A DNA stretch of 64,000 bases from Mycobacterium scrofulaceum (GTDB taxonomy: Bacteria; Actinomycetota; Actinomycetes; Mycobacteriales; Mycobacteriaceae), in contig NZ_LZJW01000019.1 in assembly GCF_001667885.1 (NCBI RefSeq), positions 149,741-213,740 of the forward strand, given 5' to 3'. The notes below the pieces were generated by a model. That model was not told the origin of the DNA. It did not search any database and saw only the letters and a list, made by a program, of their open reading frames with translations. Shown one piece after another: positions 38,970 to 48,622 of the stretch (positions are counted from its first letter, which is position 1; the number at the start of each line of letters is the position of its first letter). Both the position numbers and the translations under genes were made by a program.

Positions 38970-39620
38970 ATGACTCGGCAGGTGAGCGGGGCCGGGACGG
39001 CGAACCGGCGCCCCAACCGTCGCGGCAACGCCACGCGCGAGAGCATGCTCGAGGCCGCGCTGACGTCGCTGGCCTCCGGCGACCCGGGCTCGGTGTCGGC
39101 CAATCGCATCGCCAAGGAGATCGGCGCCACCTGGGGTGCCGTGCAATACCAGTTCGGCGACACCGACGGGTTCTGGGCGGCGGTCCTGCACCGCACCGCC
39201 GAGCGGCGGGCCGCGACCTTCTCGACGCTGTCGACGCCGATCTCACCCGACGCGCCCCTGCGCGAGCGGGTCGGCGCCATCATCGACACCCTCTACGGCG
39301 GACTCGCGTCGGCGGACTCGCGCGCGATCGAGAACCTGCGGGCGGCCCTCCCCCGCGACCCCGGCGAGCTCGAGCGCCTGTTCCCCCGCACCGCGGCCGA
39401 GCTGTTCTCCTGGGGCAAGAGCTGGCTGGAAACCTGCCAGAACGCCTTCGCCGGCCTCGACGTCGACCCCGATCGGGTGCGCGAGGTGGCCGCGCTGATC
39501 CCCGGCGCGATGCGCGGGCTGGTCTCCGAGCGCCAGCTCGGCTCGTACGCCGACCTGGACATGGCGCGGCGCGGCCTGACCAATGCGCTGGCGGCCTACC
39601 TGGAGCAGTCCAGGCCGTGA
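38970..39620 (+). CDS. TetR-family regulator
   Basis: A 216-aa TetR/AcrR-type repressor. The N-terminal HTH spans about residues 20-68, with NATRESMLEAALTSL, SVSANRIAKEIGATWGAVQYQF and GDTDGFWAAVL. The C-terminal ligand domain is helical and not assignable to a known effector. It is divergent from the Rieske/DapB-like operon, the usual place for a local repressor. The mRNA appears leaderless. Its stop overlaps the GNAT gene start as GTGA. Confidence 0.9.
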   Translation: MTRQVSGAGTANRRPNRRGNATRESMLEAALTSLASGDPGSVSANRIAKEIGATWGAVQYQFGDTDGFWAAVLHRTAERRAATFSTLSTPISPDAPLRERVGAIIDTLYGGLASADSRAIENLRAALPRDPGELERLFPRTAAELFSWGKSWLETCQNAFAGLDVDPDRVREVAALIPGAMRGLVSERQLGSYADLDMARRGLTNALAAYLEQSRP

Positions 39621-40129
39621 CCGCCGGCGGCGTCACGATCCGCCGAGCCGGACCGAGTGATTTCGTCGCGGTCGCCGAGATGCACTACCCGGTCTGGCGA
39701 CAATCCTGGACCGGCATCCTGCCCGATTCCACGCTCGACGTGCTCGGATCGCCGCGGCGCTGGGCCATCCTCGCCTACCCGCGAATCCTGCAACGCCCGC
39801 ACTGGAGCATGTGGGTCGCCGAATCCGGTTCGGCGACAATCGGTATGACCATGTTCGGCCCCGATCAAGCGAACCCCGAGCAGGTGGAACTCGACTCGCT
39901 GTACATCGTCGCGGAATCCCAACGACGCGGCGTCGGCGCGCGACTGCTCGCCACCGCGCTGCGTGAAAGCCCCTCGGGGGACGTCGTCTTGTGGTGCGCC
40001 GAGCACAACCACCGGGCACGAACCTTCTACGAACGCAACGGCTTTCGCACCGACGGCCGCACCCTGGATTGGGAGCCGCTGGCCGGTGTCAAGGTCGCCC
40101 ACCTGGGCTATCGGCTCAGCCGGCGCTGA
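39617..40129 (+). CDS. GNAT acetyltransferase (Rv2775-like)
   Basis: A 170-aa GNAT protein at the position of Rv2775. It opens with VTIRRAGPSDFVAVAEMHYPVWRQSW split around residues 6-31. The acetyl-CoA-binding stretch is SLYIVAESQRRGVGARLLATAL (about residues 95-116), and a typical NHRARTFYERNGF follows. The acceptor is unknown. It is coupled to tetR and converges with the monooxygenase gene, overlapping by 14 bases. Confidence 0.88.
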   Translation: MTAGGVTIRRAGPSDFVAVAEMHYPVWRQSWTGILPDSTLDVLGSPRRWAILAYPRILQRPHWSMWVAESGSATIGMTMFGPDQANPEQVELDSLYIVAESQRRGVGARLLATALRESPSGDVVLWCAEHNHRARTFYERNGFRTDGRTLDWEPLAGVKVAHLGYRLSRR

Positions 40130-41582
40130 CGTGTCGGCGCACGTCGTACTCGTCGAGATCGGTGCTGGCCAGCATGGCGCGATGTTCCCCCGGCGTGAAG
40201 GGCCATACTTCGGGCACCCCGTCCTTGTTCAGATACCAGCTTTGGCAGCCGGTGGTCCAGACGGTGTCCGGCATCGCGGCGCGCAGCTTGGCGTTGAAGC
40301 TCTCGGTCGCGGGCCATGTGGGCTCCACCGTGTCGAATTCGCCCCGGCGCCACCTTTGAATCCACCGCAGTATGTGGTCGGCCTGCGATTCGGCGACGGT
40401 GGTCAGCGCGAGGTTGCCGACCGGGCTGTGCGGCCCCAGCATCATGAAGAAGTTGGGGAAGCCCGGCAGCGCCACCGTCCGATAGGCCCGCGGGCCGTCG
40501 CGCCACACGTCGTCGGCGGCGATGCCGTCGCGGCCGATCACTTGCATCGGCCGGAAGAACGCGTGCGTGTCGAATCCGGTGGCGAGCACGATGACGTCCG
40601 CCTCGTGCAGGACGCCGTCGTCGGTCACGATGCCGCGACGTTCCACGTGGTCGATCCCGGCGGTGACGAGTTCGACATCGTCGCGCTGCATGGCGCGGTA
40701 GAAACCGTTGGACATCACCAGCCTTTTACACATCGGGGTGTAGTCCGGCGTCAGCGCCCGCCGCAACTCGGGATCGCGGACCTCGCGCAGGCTGGCGCGG
40801 CACAAGGCCCCCATGATCTTTCGGCGCAGGCCGGGCTTGGTGAGCCCGGCGGCGAAAGTGTCGTAACCGAAGCTGTAGCAGCGGTAGGCCAGCCGGTCGA
40901 GCCAGCCGAACCGGTTGTGGGTGATGTTGGTGAGCCTGCTGTAGCGCGGGTTGGGTAGGCGAAGCACCCACTGCGCGGTGCGCTGGAAGAGCATGACGCG
41001 ACCGGCGACCCCGGCCAGGCCGCAGACCAGCTGCACTCCGGTCGACCCGTTGCCCACGATCGCGACCCGGCGCCCGCGAACGTCGACGGAATGATCCCAG
41101 CGCGCCGAGTGAAAGGCGTGCCCGCCGAACTCGTCCAGGCCGGGGATCGACGGCAGGCGCGGATGATGGAGTACGCCGGTCGCACAGATCAGAAAGTCCG
41201 CGGTCGACTCCACGCCGTCCGCCGTCCGCAGCCGCCAGCGGCCGCCCTCGAAGCGCGCGTGGGAGATTTCGGTGCCGAACCGGATGCGATCGCGCAGCCC
41301 GAAGCGGTCGGCGACGTCGCGGAAGTAGGCCTGAATCTCGCCGCCGGGCGAGAACAGGTGCGACCAGTTGGGGTTTTGGGCGAACGTGTACTGGTACACC
41401 CGCGACGGGATGTCACAAACCAGGCCGGGATAGGTGTTTTCGCGCCAGGTCCCGCCCACCTCGTCGGCCTTCTCGTAGATCGTGACATCGGTTATGCCGC
41501 TGCGCAGCAACGCTATTGCGACGCACAGCCCCGACATGCCCGCTCCGACGACGGCTACGGCGGGTTCGCGTCGCGGAGTCAC
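40116..41582 (-). CDS. flavin monooxygenase, Baeyer-Villiger type
   Basis: A 488-aa FAD/NADPH monooxygenase. The FAD Rossmann motif is VVGAGMSGLC (residues 10-19). The BVMO fingerprint F-x-G-x3-H-x3-W is met by FGGHAFHSARWDH (about residues 152-164). The NADPH Rossmann motif is AIVGNGSTGVQ (near residue 172). No signal peptide is present. Such enzymes oxidise ketones to esters or aldehydes to acids; the substrate is unknown. The GTG at 41582 was chosen because it begins the family N-terminus. It lies 2 bases after the SRPBCC gene, forming a two-gene unit. Confidence 0.9.
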   Translation of the reverse strand: MTPRREPAVAVVGAGMSGLCVAIALLRSGITDVTIYEKADEVGGTWRENTYPGLVCDIPSRVYQYTFAQNPNWSHLFSPGGEIQAYFRDVADRFGLRDRIRFGTEISHARFEGGRWRLRTADGVESTADFLICATGVLHHPRLPSIPGLDEFGGHAFHSARWDHSVDVRGRRVAIVGNGSTGVQLVCGLAGVAGRVMLFQRTAQWVLRLPNPRYSRLTNITHNRFGWLDRLAYRCYSFGYDTFAAGLTKPGLRRKIMGALCRASLREVRDPELRRALTPDYTPMCKRLVMSNGFYRAMQRDDVELVTAGIDHVERRGIVTDDGVLHEADVIVLATGFDTHAFFRPMQVIGRDGIAADDVWRDGPRAYRTVALPGFPNFFMMLGPHSPVGNLALTTVAESQADHILRWIQRWRRGEFDTVEPTWPATESFNAKLRAAMPDTVWTTGCQSWYLNKDGVPEVWPFTPGEHRAMLASTDLDEYDVRRHVSAG

Positions 41583-41584
41583 GG

Positions 41585-42046
41585 CTACTCGGACTCGGCG
41601 CGCTGCTTGAGGCGCTGCAAGGTGAGCCGGATGTGTTCGGCGTTGGCGGCCACGCGATCTGGAACACCGGTGGCCTTGCCCGCGATCTTGCGGAACCAGC
41701 CGGGCCTGCGGTCCCAGGTGCTCTCGGTGACCCGGCAACCACCGTCGGCGGCCTCGATGTCGTACTGCCAGCGCGCGATCGGCAGCATGGAGTGCCGCAC
41801 GTCGAACGCGAACAGCCGGCCCGGCTCCGCGTCGGTGACCGTGCACGTGGTGCTCCAGCGCCGTTTGGCGCTCGCGTTGTGCCCGGTGAACACCGCCCCG
41901 GGGCGCGCCGCGTTCCCTTTGCGCCATTCCATCGCCTCGGCTTCCTCGGCGAACGAGGCCAGGGTGGGCAGGTCGGTGATGAGTCGGTACACCACGTCGG
42001 GGCGGGCGTTGACCTGCACGGTTTCCGTCACGCAGGGGTCAGTCAT
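41585..42046 (-). CDS. SRPBCC (polyketide-cyclase-like) protein
   Basis: A 153-aa START/SRPBCC-fold protein. It has ETVQVNARPDVVYRLITDLPTL at the start, the common entry to this fold, and TESTWDRRPGWFRKIAGKATG near the end. Members bind hydrophobic ligands. It is followed after 2 bases by the Baeyer-Villiger-type monooxygenase, so ligand delivery or a shared pathway is plausible. It is divergent from ald; the regulator gene aldR that occupies this position in M. tuberculosis is absent. Confidence 0.87.
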   Translation of the reverse strand: MTDPCVTETVQVNARPDVVYRLITDLPTLASFAEEAEAMEWRKGNAARPGAVFTGHNASAKRRWSTTCTVTDAEPGRLFAFDVRHSMLPIARWQYDIEAADGGCRVTESTWDRRPGWFRKIAGKATGVPDRVAANAEHIRLTLQRLKQRAESE

Positions 42047-42142
42047 GCGCCGATCATAGCCACGGCGCTCACCGCTCCACGTCGATTGCGGCGCATCCGA
42101 ACTTTCTCCACACTTGAGGGCGAACCAAAGCAAGGGGTGACC

Positions 42143-43258
42143 ATGCGAGTCGGCGTACCGACCGAGACCAAGGCCAACGAATTCAGGGTGGCGATCACGC
42201 CCGCCGGCGTCGCCGAACTGAGCCGCCGCGGCCACGAGGTGCTCGTCCAGGCGGGCGCCGGGGAGGGATCGTCGATCCCCGACGAGGAATTCAAGGCGGC
42301 GGGCGCCCAATTGGCCGACTCGGCCGAACAGGTGTGGGCGGATGCCGATCTGCTGCTCAAGGTGAAGGAACCGATCGCGTCCGAATACGGCCTGCTGCGC
42401 CCGCAGCAGGTGCTGTTCACCTACCTGCACCTGGCCGCCTCCCGCGCCTGCACCGACGCGCTATTGTCCTCCGGCACAACGTCGATCGCCTACGAGACCG
42501 TGCAGACCGCCGATGGCGCGCTCCCGTTGTTGGCTCCGATGAGCGAGGTCGCCGGCCGGCTCTCGGCGCAGGCCGGCGCCTATCATCTGATGCGGTCCCA
42601 CGGGGGCCGGGGGGTGCTGATGGGCGGGGTTCCGGGCGTCAAGCCCGCCGACGTGGTGGTGATCGGCGCCGGTACGGCCGGTTACAACGCCGCCCGCGTC
42701 GCCAACGGCATGGGCGCGAGCGTGACGGTGCTCGACGTCAACATCGGCAAGCTCCGGCTCCTCGATGCGGAGTTCGGCGGACAGGTCCGCACCCGCTACT
42801 CGTCGGCCTACGAGCTGGAGGGCACCGTCACGCGCGCCGATCTGTTGATCGGGGCGGTCCTGCTGCCGGGCGGCAAGGCACCCAAGCTTGTTTCTAATTC
42901 GCTTGTCGCGCAGATGAAGCCAGGCGCGGTGCTGGTCGACATCTCGATCGACCAGGGTGGTTGTTTCGCCGATTCGCGGCCGACCACTCACGACGACCCG
43001 ACGTTCGCCGTGCACGACACCCAGTTCTACTGCGTGGCGAACATGCCCAGCGCGGTGCCCAAGACGTCGACCGTGGCGCTGACCAACGCGACGATGCCCT
43101 ACGTGCTGCAACTCGCCGACCGCGGCTGGCAGGCGGCGTGCCGGTCGGATCCCGCTCTGGCCAAAGGCCTTTCGACGCACGACGGCGCACTGCTGTCCGA
43201 GCGGGTGGCCACGGACCTGGGCCTGCCGTTCACCGATCCGGCGAGCGTGTTGGCCTAA
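42143..43258 (+). CDS. ald: L-alanine dehydrogenase
   Basis: A 371-aa NAD-dependent alanine/glyoxylate dehydrogenase, homologous to Rv2780. It begins MRVGVPTETKANEFRVA and has the catalytic Lys in KVKEP (near residue 75) and His in YLHLAAS (near residue 96). The NAD-binding VVIGAGTAGYNAA lies near residue 175. The frame is intact. AAGGGGTGACC precedes the ATG. It allows growth on alanine and redox balance under low oxygen in mycobacteria. Its stop overlaps the convergent nitronate monooxygenase stop (CTAA). Confidence 0.97.
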   Translation: MRVGVPTETKANEFRVAITPAGVAELSRRGHEVLVQAGAGEGSSIPDEEFKAAGAQLADSAEQVWADADLLLKVKEPIASEYGLLRPQQVLFTYLHLAASRACTDALLSSGTTSIAYETVQTADGALPLLAPMSEVAGRLSAQAGAYHLMRSHGGRGVLMGGVPGVKPADVVVIGAGTAGYNAARVANGMGASVTVLDVNIGKLRLLDAEFGGQVRTRYSSAYELEGTVTRADLLIGAVLLPGGKAPKLVSNSLVAQMKPGAVLVDISIDQGGCFADSRPTTHDDPTFAVHDTQFYCVANMPSAVPKTSTVALTNATMPYVLQLADRGWQAACRSDPALAKGLSTHDGALLSERVATDLGLPFTDPASVLA

Positions 43259-44280
43259 TCGGCCTCGACCAGGCTGGCGATGATGTCGGCCGCCGGCCCG
43301 GGTTGGGCCTCCTTGAACGACGTTCCGGCCCAGAGCGGTATGCCGTTCGGGTCCTCCATGGCGGCGGCCGCCTCGCGGATCGGGGAGGTCATCTGGTTCA
43401 CCTCCGGATAGCCCAGCGGCGCCACGTTGTCGAGCAGGCGGGTGAAGTTGTTCTCCAGGCCGCGGGCGTAGCGGCCCGAGAACGCGCGGGTGACGACGGT
43501 GGTGCCGAAGACGGGATTCTTCAGGGCGGTGCGGTGCGCGGTGCTGGTGCCGGCCTCGTCGCTGAGCAGCAGCGCGGTGCCGACCTGCACGGCCACCGCG
43601 CCGCGGTGCAGCACGGCGGCGACGTCGCGGGCGTTACCCAGGCCGCCGGCCGCGATGATCGGCACGTCATGGGCGTGGCGGATGCGGTCGATCAGATGAT
43701 GCAGCGATTCGTTGCCGGGCTCCATGTCGGGCGCGAAGGTGCCCCGGTGCCCGCCCGCGTCCGGACCCTGGACGATCAGGCTGTCCGCGCCGGCGGCGAC
43801 GGCCACCCCCGCCTCGTACGGCGAGGTGACCGTGACCATCACCAGCAGGCCGAGCGCGCCCAGCCGCCGGATGACGTCGGGCGGCGGCACCCCGAAGGTG
43901 AAGGACACCAACTCGGGCCGCACGTCGGCCACCACCTCGAGCTTGCGCTCCCAGTCGTCGTCGTCGCCGTAGTGCGGGTGGCCGACCTCGACCTGGTAGT
44001 AGTCGGCGATCTCCTCGAGTTCTTCGGCGTAGTAATCCAGCGCCATCCAGTCGGCGACGCTGGGTTGCGGCACGAACAGGTTGACGCCCAGCGGGCCGGT
44101 GGTCGCCGCGCGCGCCGCGGCGATGTCCTCGGCAAACCGGTCCGCGCTGCGATGGCCGCCGGGGACGAACCCGAGCCCACCCGCGTTGGACACCGCCGCG
44201 GCCAGCTCGGGCGTGCCCGGTCCGCCGGCCATCGGCGCGCCAACGATGGGCACCATGATGTCCCAAAAGCCCAGTACCAC
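43255..44280 (-). CDS. nitronate monooxygenase (2-nitropropane dioxygenase)
   Basis: A 341-aa FMN enzyme, homologous to Rv2781c, that detoxifies propionate-3-nitronate-like compounds. It has PIVGAPMAGGPGTPELAAAV near the start, the FMN-binding QGPDAGGHRGTF (near residue 165) with the catalytic His, and AAGGLGNARDVAAVLHRGAVA then VQVGTALL (near residue 210). It is cytosolic. It follows pepR with a 4-base gap and probably belongs to the rpsO-pnp-pepR transcription unit. Confidence 0.92.
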   Translation of the reverse strand: MVLGFWDIMVPIVGAPMAGGPGTPELAAAVSNAGGLGFVPGGHRSADRFAEDIAAARAATTGPLGVNLFVPQPSVADWMALDYYAEELEEIADYYQVEVGHPHYGDDDDWERKLEVVADVRPELVSFTFGVPPPDVIRRLGALGLLVMVTVTSPYEAGVAVAAGADSLIVQGPDAGGHRGTFAPDMEPGNESLHHLIDRIRHAHDVPIIAAGGLGNARDVAAVLHRGAVAVQVGTALLLSDEAGTSTAHRTALKNPVFGTTVVTRAFSGRYARGLENNFTRLLDNVAPLGYPEVNQMTSPIREAAAAMEDPNGIPLWAGTSFKEAQPGPAADIIASLVEAD

Positions 44281-44284
44281 GGGG

Positions 44285-45640
44285 CTAATTTACCATCGCC
44301 CGAAGTTGTTGGGGCAGTGACCGTTTGGAGGGATACGGGCCCAGCACCGCGGCGCCGTACGGCTGGCTCAGCAGCCGGTGGGCCACGGCGTTGACCTCCT
44401 CGACGGTCACTTGGTCGATCTGGCGCAGGGTGTGCTCGATGCTGCGGTGCTCGCCGTAGTTCAGTTCGTTGCGGCCCAGCCGGCTCATCCGGGAGCTGGA
44501 ATCCTCCAGGCCAAGGACCAGCCCGCCCCGCAGCGACCCCTTGGCGATGCGGCATTCCGCCTCGGTGATGCCGTCGCGCGCCACCGACTCGAGGACCTCG
44601 TTGGTCACCTGCATCACCTCGGCGAACCGCTCGGGCTGACAGGCGGCGTAGACGGAAAGCGCGCCGCTGTCCGCAAAGATGTCCACCGTGGAGTACACCG
44701 AGTAGGCCAGCCCGCGCAGCTCCCGAACCTCCTGAAACAGGCGGGAACTCAGGCCGCCGCCCAAGGCACTGTGCAGCACCGACAGCGCCCAGCGGTGCCG
44801 CCAGCTACGCCCGGGGGTCCGTACGCCGAGCGAGACGTGGGTCTGCTCGGCGTCTCGGTTGCCCAGCATCAGCCCGGGCCGTCCGGTGACCCGGCCTGCC
44901 CCCTTGCGCGGGGCGATGGGCCGGCGCCCGCGGACCAGGTGCGGCCCGAAATGCTCGCGCACGAGCGCGACCACCTCGTCATGGTCGACGTTGCCGGCCA
45001 CCGCGACCACCATGCGTTCGGGCGTGTAGCGCCGCACGTGGAAGGAGTGCAGCTGGGCCCGGCTCATCGACGACACCGACCGCGCGGTGCCGATCACCGG
45101 CCGGCCCACCGGGTGGTCACCGAACATCGCGCCCAGGAACATGTCGCCCAGCGCGTCCTCGGGGTCGTCGTCGCGCATCGCGATCTCCTCGAGCACCACG
45201 TCGCGTTCCAGCTCCACGTCCTCGGCGGCGCAGCGACCGTTGAGCACCACGTCGGCGACCAGGTCGATCGCCAGCTCCAGGTCGCTGTCCAGCACGTGCG
45301 CGTAGTAGCAGGTGTGCTCCTTGGCGGTGAAGGCGTTCAGCTCCCCGCCGACGGCGTCCATCGCCTGCGCGATGTCCACCGCGCTGCGGGTGGGCGTCGA
45401 CTTGAACAGCAGGTGCTCGAGGAAGTGCGCCGCCCCCGCGACCGTGGCCCCCTCGTCGCGGGATCCGACACCGACCCAGACCCCGACGGAGGCCGACCGC
45501 ACCGCCGGCAGGTACTCGGTGACGACGCGCAGGCCGCCCGGAAGCGTGCTGCGGCGCAGCGCGGTCGAGGTTTCGACCTCAGGGGTGTGCTTGGCGCGGC
45601 GCAGCGCCGCGGCACGCTCAGCTGCTGGCGGTCGCGGCAT
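44285..45640 (-). CDS. pepR: M16 zinc protease PepR
   Basis: A 451-aa insulinase-family (M16B) peptidase, homologous to Rv2782c. The inverted zinc motif HFLEH is near residue 72, with the third ligand Glu about 75 residues later in the [11 protein letters not shown] region. The C-terminal half is the catalytically inactive M16 repeat with the conserved [15 protein letters not shown]. It resembles mitochondrial processing peptidases, and the substrate in mycobacteria is not known. Its start lies inside the 3' end of pnp (23-base overlap), so expression is coupled. Confidence 0.94.
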   Translation of the reverse strand: MPRPPAAERAAALRRAKHTPEVETSTALRRSTLPGGLRVVTEYLPAVRSASVGVWVGVGSRDEGATVAGAAHFLEHLLFKSTPTRSAVDIAQAMDAVGGELNAFTAKEHTCYYAHVLDSDLELAIDLVADVVLNGRCAAEDVELERDVVLEEIAMRDDDPEDALGDMFLGAMFGDHPVGRPVIGTARSVSSMSRAQLHSFHVRRYTPERMVVAVAGNVDHDEVVALVREHFGPHLVRGRRPIAPRKGAGRVTGRPGLMLGNRDAEQTHVSLGVRTPGRSWRHRWALSVLHSALGGGLSSRLFQEVRELRGLAYSVYSTVDIFADSGALSVYAACQPERFAEVMQVTNEVLESVARDGITEAECRIAKGSLRGGLVLGLEDSSSRMSRLGRNELNYGEHRSIEHTLRQIDQVTVEEVNAVAHRLLSQPYGAAVLGPYPSKRSLPQQLRAMVN

Positions 45641-47873
45641 CGGCAGGTGCGGCCGCCGGGGCGTCGGCCGGGGCCGAGCTGTCGTCCTCCACCAGGACCA
45701 GCGAGATCTTGCCGCGCTTGTCGATGTCGGCGATCTCGACCCGCAGTTTGTCGCCGACGTTCACGACGTCCTCGACCTTCGCGATGCGCTTGCCCCTGCC
45801 GAGCTTGGAGATGTGCACCAGCCCGTCGCGGCCCGGCAGCAGCGACACGAAGGCACCGAAATCGGTTGTCTTGACGACGGTTCCGAGGAACCGCTCGCCG
45901 ACGGTCGGCAGCTGCGGGTTGGCGATGGCGTTGATCCGGTCGATCGCGGCCTGCGCCGAGGGCCCGTCGGTGGCGCCGACGAACACGGTGCCGTCGTCCT
46001 CGATGGAGATCTGCGCGCCGGTCTCCTCGGTGATGGCGTTGATGACCTTGCCTTTGGGCCCGATCACCTCACCGATCTTGTCCACGGGGACCTTGATCGT
46101 GGTGACCCGCGGCGCGTACGGGCTCATCTCGTCGGGACCGTCGATGGCCTCGGCCATGACCTCGAGAATCGTCAGGCGTGCGTCCTTGGCCTGCGCGAGG
46201 GCGCTCGCCAGGACCTGGGAGGGAATCCCGTCCAGCTTGGTGTCGAGCTGCAGCGCGGTGACGTAGTCCTTGGTGCCGGCGCACTTGAAGTCCATGTCGC
46301 CGAACGCGTCCTCGGCGCCGAGGATGTCGGTCAGGGTGACGAAGCGCCGCTCGGTCTTGCCGTCGACCTCGACGTCGTCGGAGACCAATCCCATGGCGAT
46401 GCCGGCGACCGGCGCCTTGAGCGGCACGCCGGCGTTCAGCAGCGCGAGCGTGGACGCGCACACCGAGCCCATCGACGTCGAGCCGTTGGAGCCCAGCGCT
46501 TCCGACACCTGCCGGATCGCGTAGGGGAACTCCTCGACGCTGGGCAGCACCGGGATCAGGGCCCGCTCGGCGAGCGCGCCGTGCCCGATCTCACGCCGCT
46601 TGGGCGAACCCACCCGGCCGGTCTCACCGGTGGAGAACGGCGGGAAGTTGTAGTGGTGCATGTAGCGCTTGGACGTCTCCGGCCCCAGCGAGTCGATCTG
46701 CTGGGCCATCTTGACCATGTCGAGCGTGGTGACGCCCAGGATCTGGGTTTCGCCGCGCTCGAACAGCGCGCTGCCGTGCGCCCGCGGCACCACGGCGACT
46801 TCGGCCGACAGCGCACGGATGTCGGTGATGCCGCGGCCGTCGATGCGGAAGTGGTCGGTCAGGATGCGCTGGCGAACCAGCTTCTTGGTCAGCGCACGGA
46901 ACGCGGCGCTGACCTCTTTTTCCCGGCCCTCGTAGGTGTCGGCGAGCCGCGCGAGCACCTCGGCCTTGAGCTCGTCGGTGCGCGCGTCGCGCTCGGCCTT
47001 GCCGCCGATGGTCAGCGCCTTGGCCAGCTCGTCGGTGGCCACCGAGGCAACCGCGTAGTACACGTCTTCCTGGTAGTCGGGGAACGTCGGGTAGTCGGCG
47101 GTCGGCTTGGCGGCCGCCCCGGCGAGCTCCTCCTGCGCGGTGCACAGCACGGCGATGAACGGCTTGGCCGCCTCCAGGCCTTCGGCCACCACGGTCTCGG
47201 TCGGCGCCTGCGCGCCACCCTCGACGAGCTCGATGACCTTGTCGGTGGCCTCGGCCTCGACCATCATGATCGCGACGTCATCGTCGACCTTGCGGCCGGC
47301 GACGACCATGTCGAACACGGCCCGCTCGAGCTGCTCGACCGTCGGGAACGCCACCCAGGTGCCGTCGATCAGCGCCACGCGCACGCCACCGACGGGGCCG
47401 GAGAACGGCAGGCCGCTCAGTTGGGTGGACGCGGACGCGGCGTTGATCGCCACGACGTCGTAGAGGTCGTTGGGGTCCAGGCTCAGGATCGTCACCACGA
47501 CCTGGATCTCGTTGCGCAGCCCGGACACGAAGGACGGGCGCAGCGGCCGGTCGATGAGGCGGCAGGTCAGGATCGCGTCGGTCGAGGGCCTGCCCTCGCG
47601 ACGGAAGAACGAACCGGGGATGCGGCCGGCGGCGTACATCCGCTCCTCGACGTCCACGGTCAGCGGGAAGAAGTCGAAGTGCTCTTTGGGGCTCTTGCTG
47701 GCGGTGGTCGCCGACAACAGCATGTTCTCGTCGTCGAGGTAGGCGACGACGGCGCCGGCGGCCTGCTGGGCCAGCCGGCCGGTCTCAAAACGGATGGTGC
47801 GGGTGCCGAAGCTCCCGTTGTCGATAACGGCGGTTGACTCGAACACGCCTTCTTCAATTTCAGCGACAGACAT
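45618..47873 (-). CDS. pnp: polyribonucleotide nucleotidyltransferase (PNPase)
   Basis: A 751-aa 3'-5' phosphorolytic RNase, homologous to GpsI (Rv2783c). Two RNase PH domains (about residues 20-250 and 330-560) flank a helical domain. They are followed by a KH domain ([20 protein letters not shown], near residue 600) and an S1 domain ([18 protein letters not shown], near residue 665), ending in an Ala/Asp-rich tail. It works in RNA turnover, probably with RNase E/J. It lies downstream of rpsO; lppU, present between the two in M. tuberculosis, is missing. Confidence 0.97.
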   Translation of the reverse strand: MSVAEIEEGVFESTAVIDNGSFGTRTIRFETGRLAQQAAGAVVAYLDDENMLLSATTASKSPKEHFDFFPLTVDVEERMYAAGRIPGSFFRREGRPSTDAILTCRLIDRPLRPSFVSGLRNEIQVVVTILSLDPNDLYDVVAINAASASTQLSGLPFSGPVGGVRVALIDGTWVAFPTVEQLERAVFDMVVAGRKVDDDVAIMMVEAEATDKVIELVEGGAQAPTETVVAEGLEAAKPFIAVLCTAQEELAGAAAKPTADYPTFPDYQEDVYYAVASVATDELAKALTIGGKAERDARTDELKAEVLARLADTYEGREKEVSAAFRALTKKLVRQRILTDHFRIDGRGITDIRALSAEVAVVPRAHGSALFERGETQILGVTTLDMVKMAQQIDSLGPETSKRYMHHYNFPPFSTGETGRVGSPKRREIGHGALAERALIPVLPSVEEFPYAIRQVSEALGSNGSTSMGSVCASTLALLNAGVPLKAPVAGIAMGLVSDDVEVDGKTERRFVTLTDILGAEDAFGDMDFKCAGTKDYVTALQLDTKLDGIPSQVLASALAQAKDARLTILEVMAEAIDGPDEMSPYAPRVTTIKVPVDKIGEVIGPKGKVINAITEETGAQISIEDDGTVFVGATDGPSAQAAIDRINAIANPQLPTVGERFLGTVVKTTDFGAFVSLLPGRDGLVHISKLGRGKRIAKVEDVVNVGDKLRVEIADIDKRGKISLVLVEDDSSAPADAPAAAPADAATASS

Positions 47874-48180
47874 AGGTGTCCGTACGGCCTCTCTGGGTAT
47901 TCAGCTGTTTCGCGTCGTCACGCTTGAACCCGAGAGCTTTCCTACGAGAGGAAAAAGTCTGAATGCGGCTACGGCCATCGATCGAAGCGGCCGACCTGCC
48001 CCAGATCCGGAGAGCCCGGCAGCCACTACCGAAGACCGCCCGATACAGACTGGGCTGCTCCCGTCATGACACGCTGGAACGGCACACGCGGATCTGCGTA
48101 GCCGCACCGTTCGCTCGGGCCGAACCGGCCCAGAACGCTCCCACTCTACACGGGCGGGCGTAGCGGTCAGTAGACCCGGG
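47874..48180 (-). promoter_or_regulatory. rpsO-pnp intergenic region with pnp promoter candidate
   Basis: This 307-base gap contains no gene. On the minus strand, CTGACC (48165-48170), a 16-base spacer and TAGAGT (48143-48148) form a good SigA-type promoter for pnp. A 6-bp hairpin GGGCCG-AAC-CGGCCC (48117-48131) lies in the predicted 5' leader. A second stem could form around 47936-47960. In other bacteria PNPase autoregulates through its long leader, so the leader may matter here. The lipoprotein gene lppU expected from M. tuberculosis synteny is absent. Confidence 0.55.
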
Positions 48181-48450
48181 TCAGCGGCGCAGGCCCAGGC
48201 GCTCGACCAGCGAGCGGTACCGCTCGACGTCGATCTGGGCGACGTACTTGAGCAGCCGGCGCCGGCGACCGACCAGCAGCAACAGGCCGCGCCGCGAGTG
48301 GTGGTCGTGCTTGTGCACCTTGAGGTGCTCGGTGAGGTCGGCGATCCGCTTGGTCAGCAGCGCGACCTGCGCCTCCGGGGAACCGGTGTCGGTACCGTGC
48401 AGGCCGTAGGTGCCCAGGATTTCCTTTTTTTGCTCGGCGGTCAGCGCCAC
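48181..48450 (-). CDS. rpsO: 30S ribosomal protein S15
   Basis: An 89-aa S15 that binds 16S rRNA early in 30S assembly. The diagnostic segments are [21 protein letters not shown] (about residues 23-43) and [21 protein letters not shown] (about residues 46-66). The GTG at 48450 ([12 protein letters not shown]) matches the mycobacterial N-terminus and is preceded by GGAG at 9 bases. The frame extending to 48744 is not real. It is followed by pnp, the common bacterial order. Confidence 0.97.
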   Translation of the reverse strand: MALTAEQKKEILGTYGLHGTDTGSPEAQVALLTKRIADLTEHLKVHKHDHHSRRGLLLLVGRRRRLLKYVAQIDVERYRSLVERLGLRR

Positions 48451-48585
48451 GAAAACATCTCCATCAATCGGTGCCGCGAAAACTCCTCGTGCGTGGCCGC
48501 CGCGGACTGCAGCACACGCCGTATCGGCTGGCGAGTCTATCAGCGGCGATGACGTCCGCGGAAATCGCAGGCCAGCGGCGTGCGC

Positions 48586-48616
48586 TTGACAACCTACAAC
48601 CATTTGGTTGTATGTT
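48586..48616 (+). promoter_or_regulatory. arsR promoter with 18-bp palindromic operator
   Basis: TTGACA (48586-48591) and TATGTT (48611-48616) form a promoter with a 19-base spacer. The -10 is at -12 to -7 of the GTG at 48623, so the mRNA is leaderless. The perfect palindrome TACAACCATTTGGTTGTA (48595-48612) fills the spacer, the classic position for autorepression by the ArsR-family product. Confidence 0.8.
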
Positions 48617-48622
48617 AACCGC

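Noticed and set aside
45312..47837. 841-codon open frame antisense to pnp
   Set aside because: Its length comes from third-position GC bias opposite pnp; the composition is His/Gln/Arg-rich with no recognisable domain.
47874..48180. a hidden lppU remnant between rpsO and pnp
   Set aside because: No signal peptide, lipobox or extended frame with coding character is visible in the gap on either strand.
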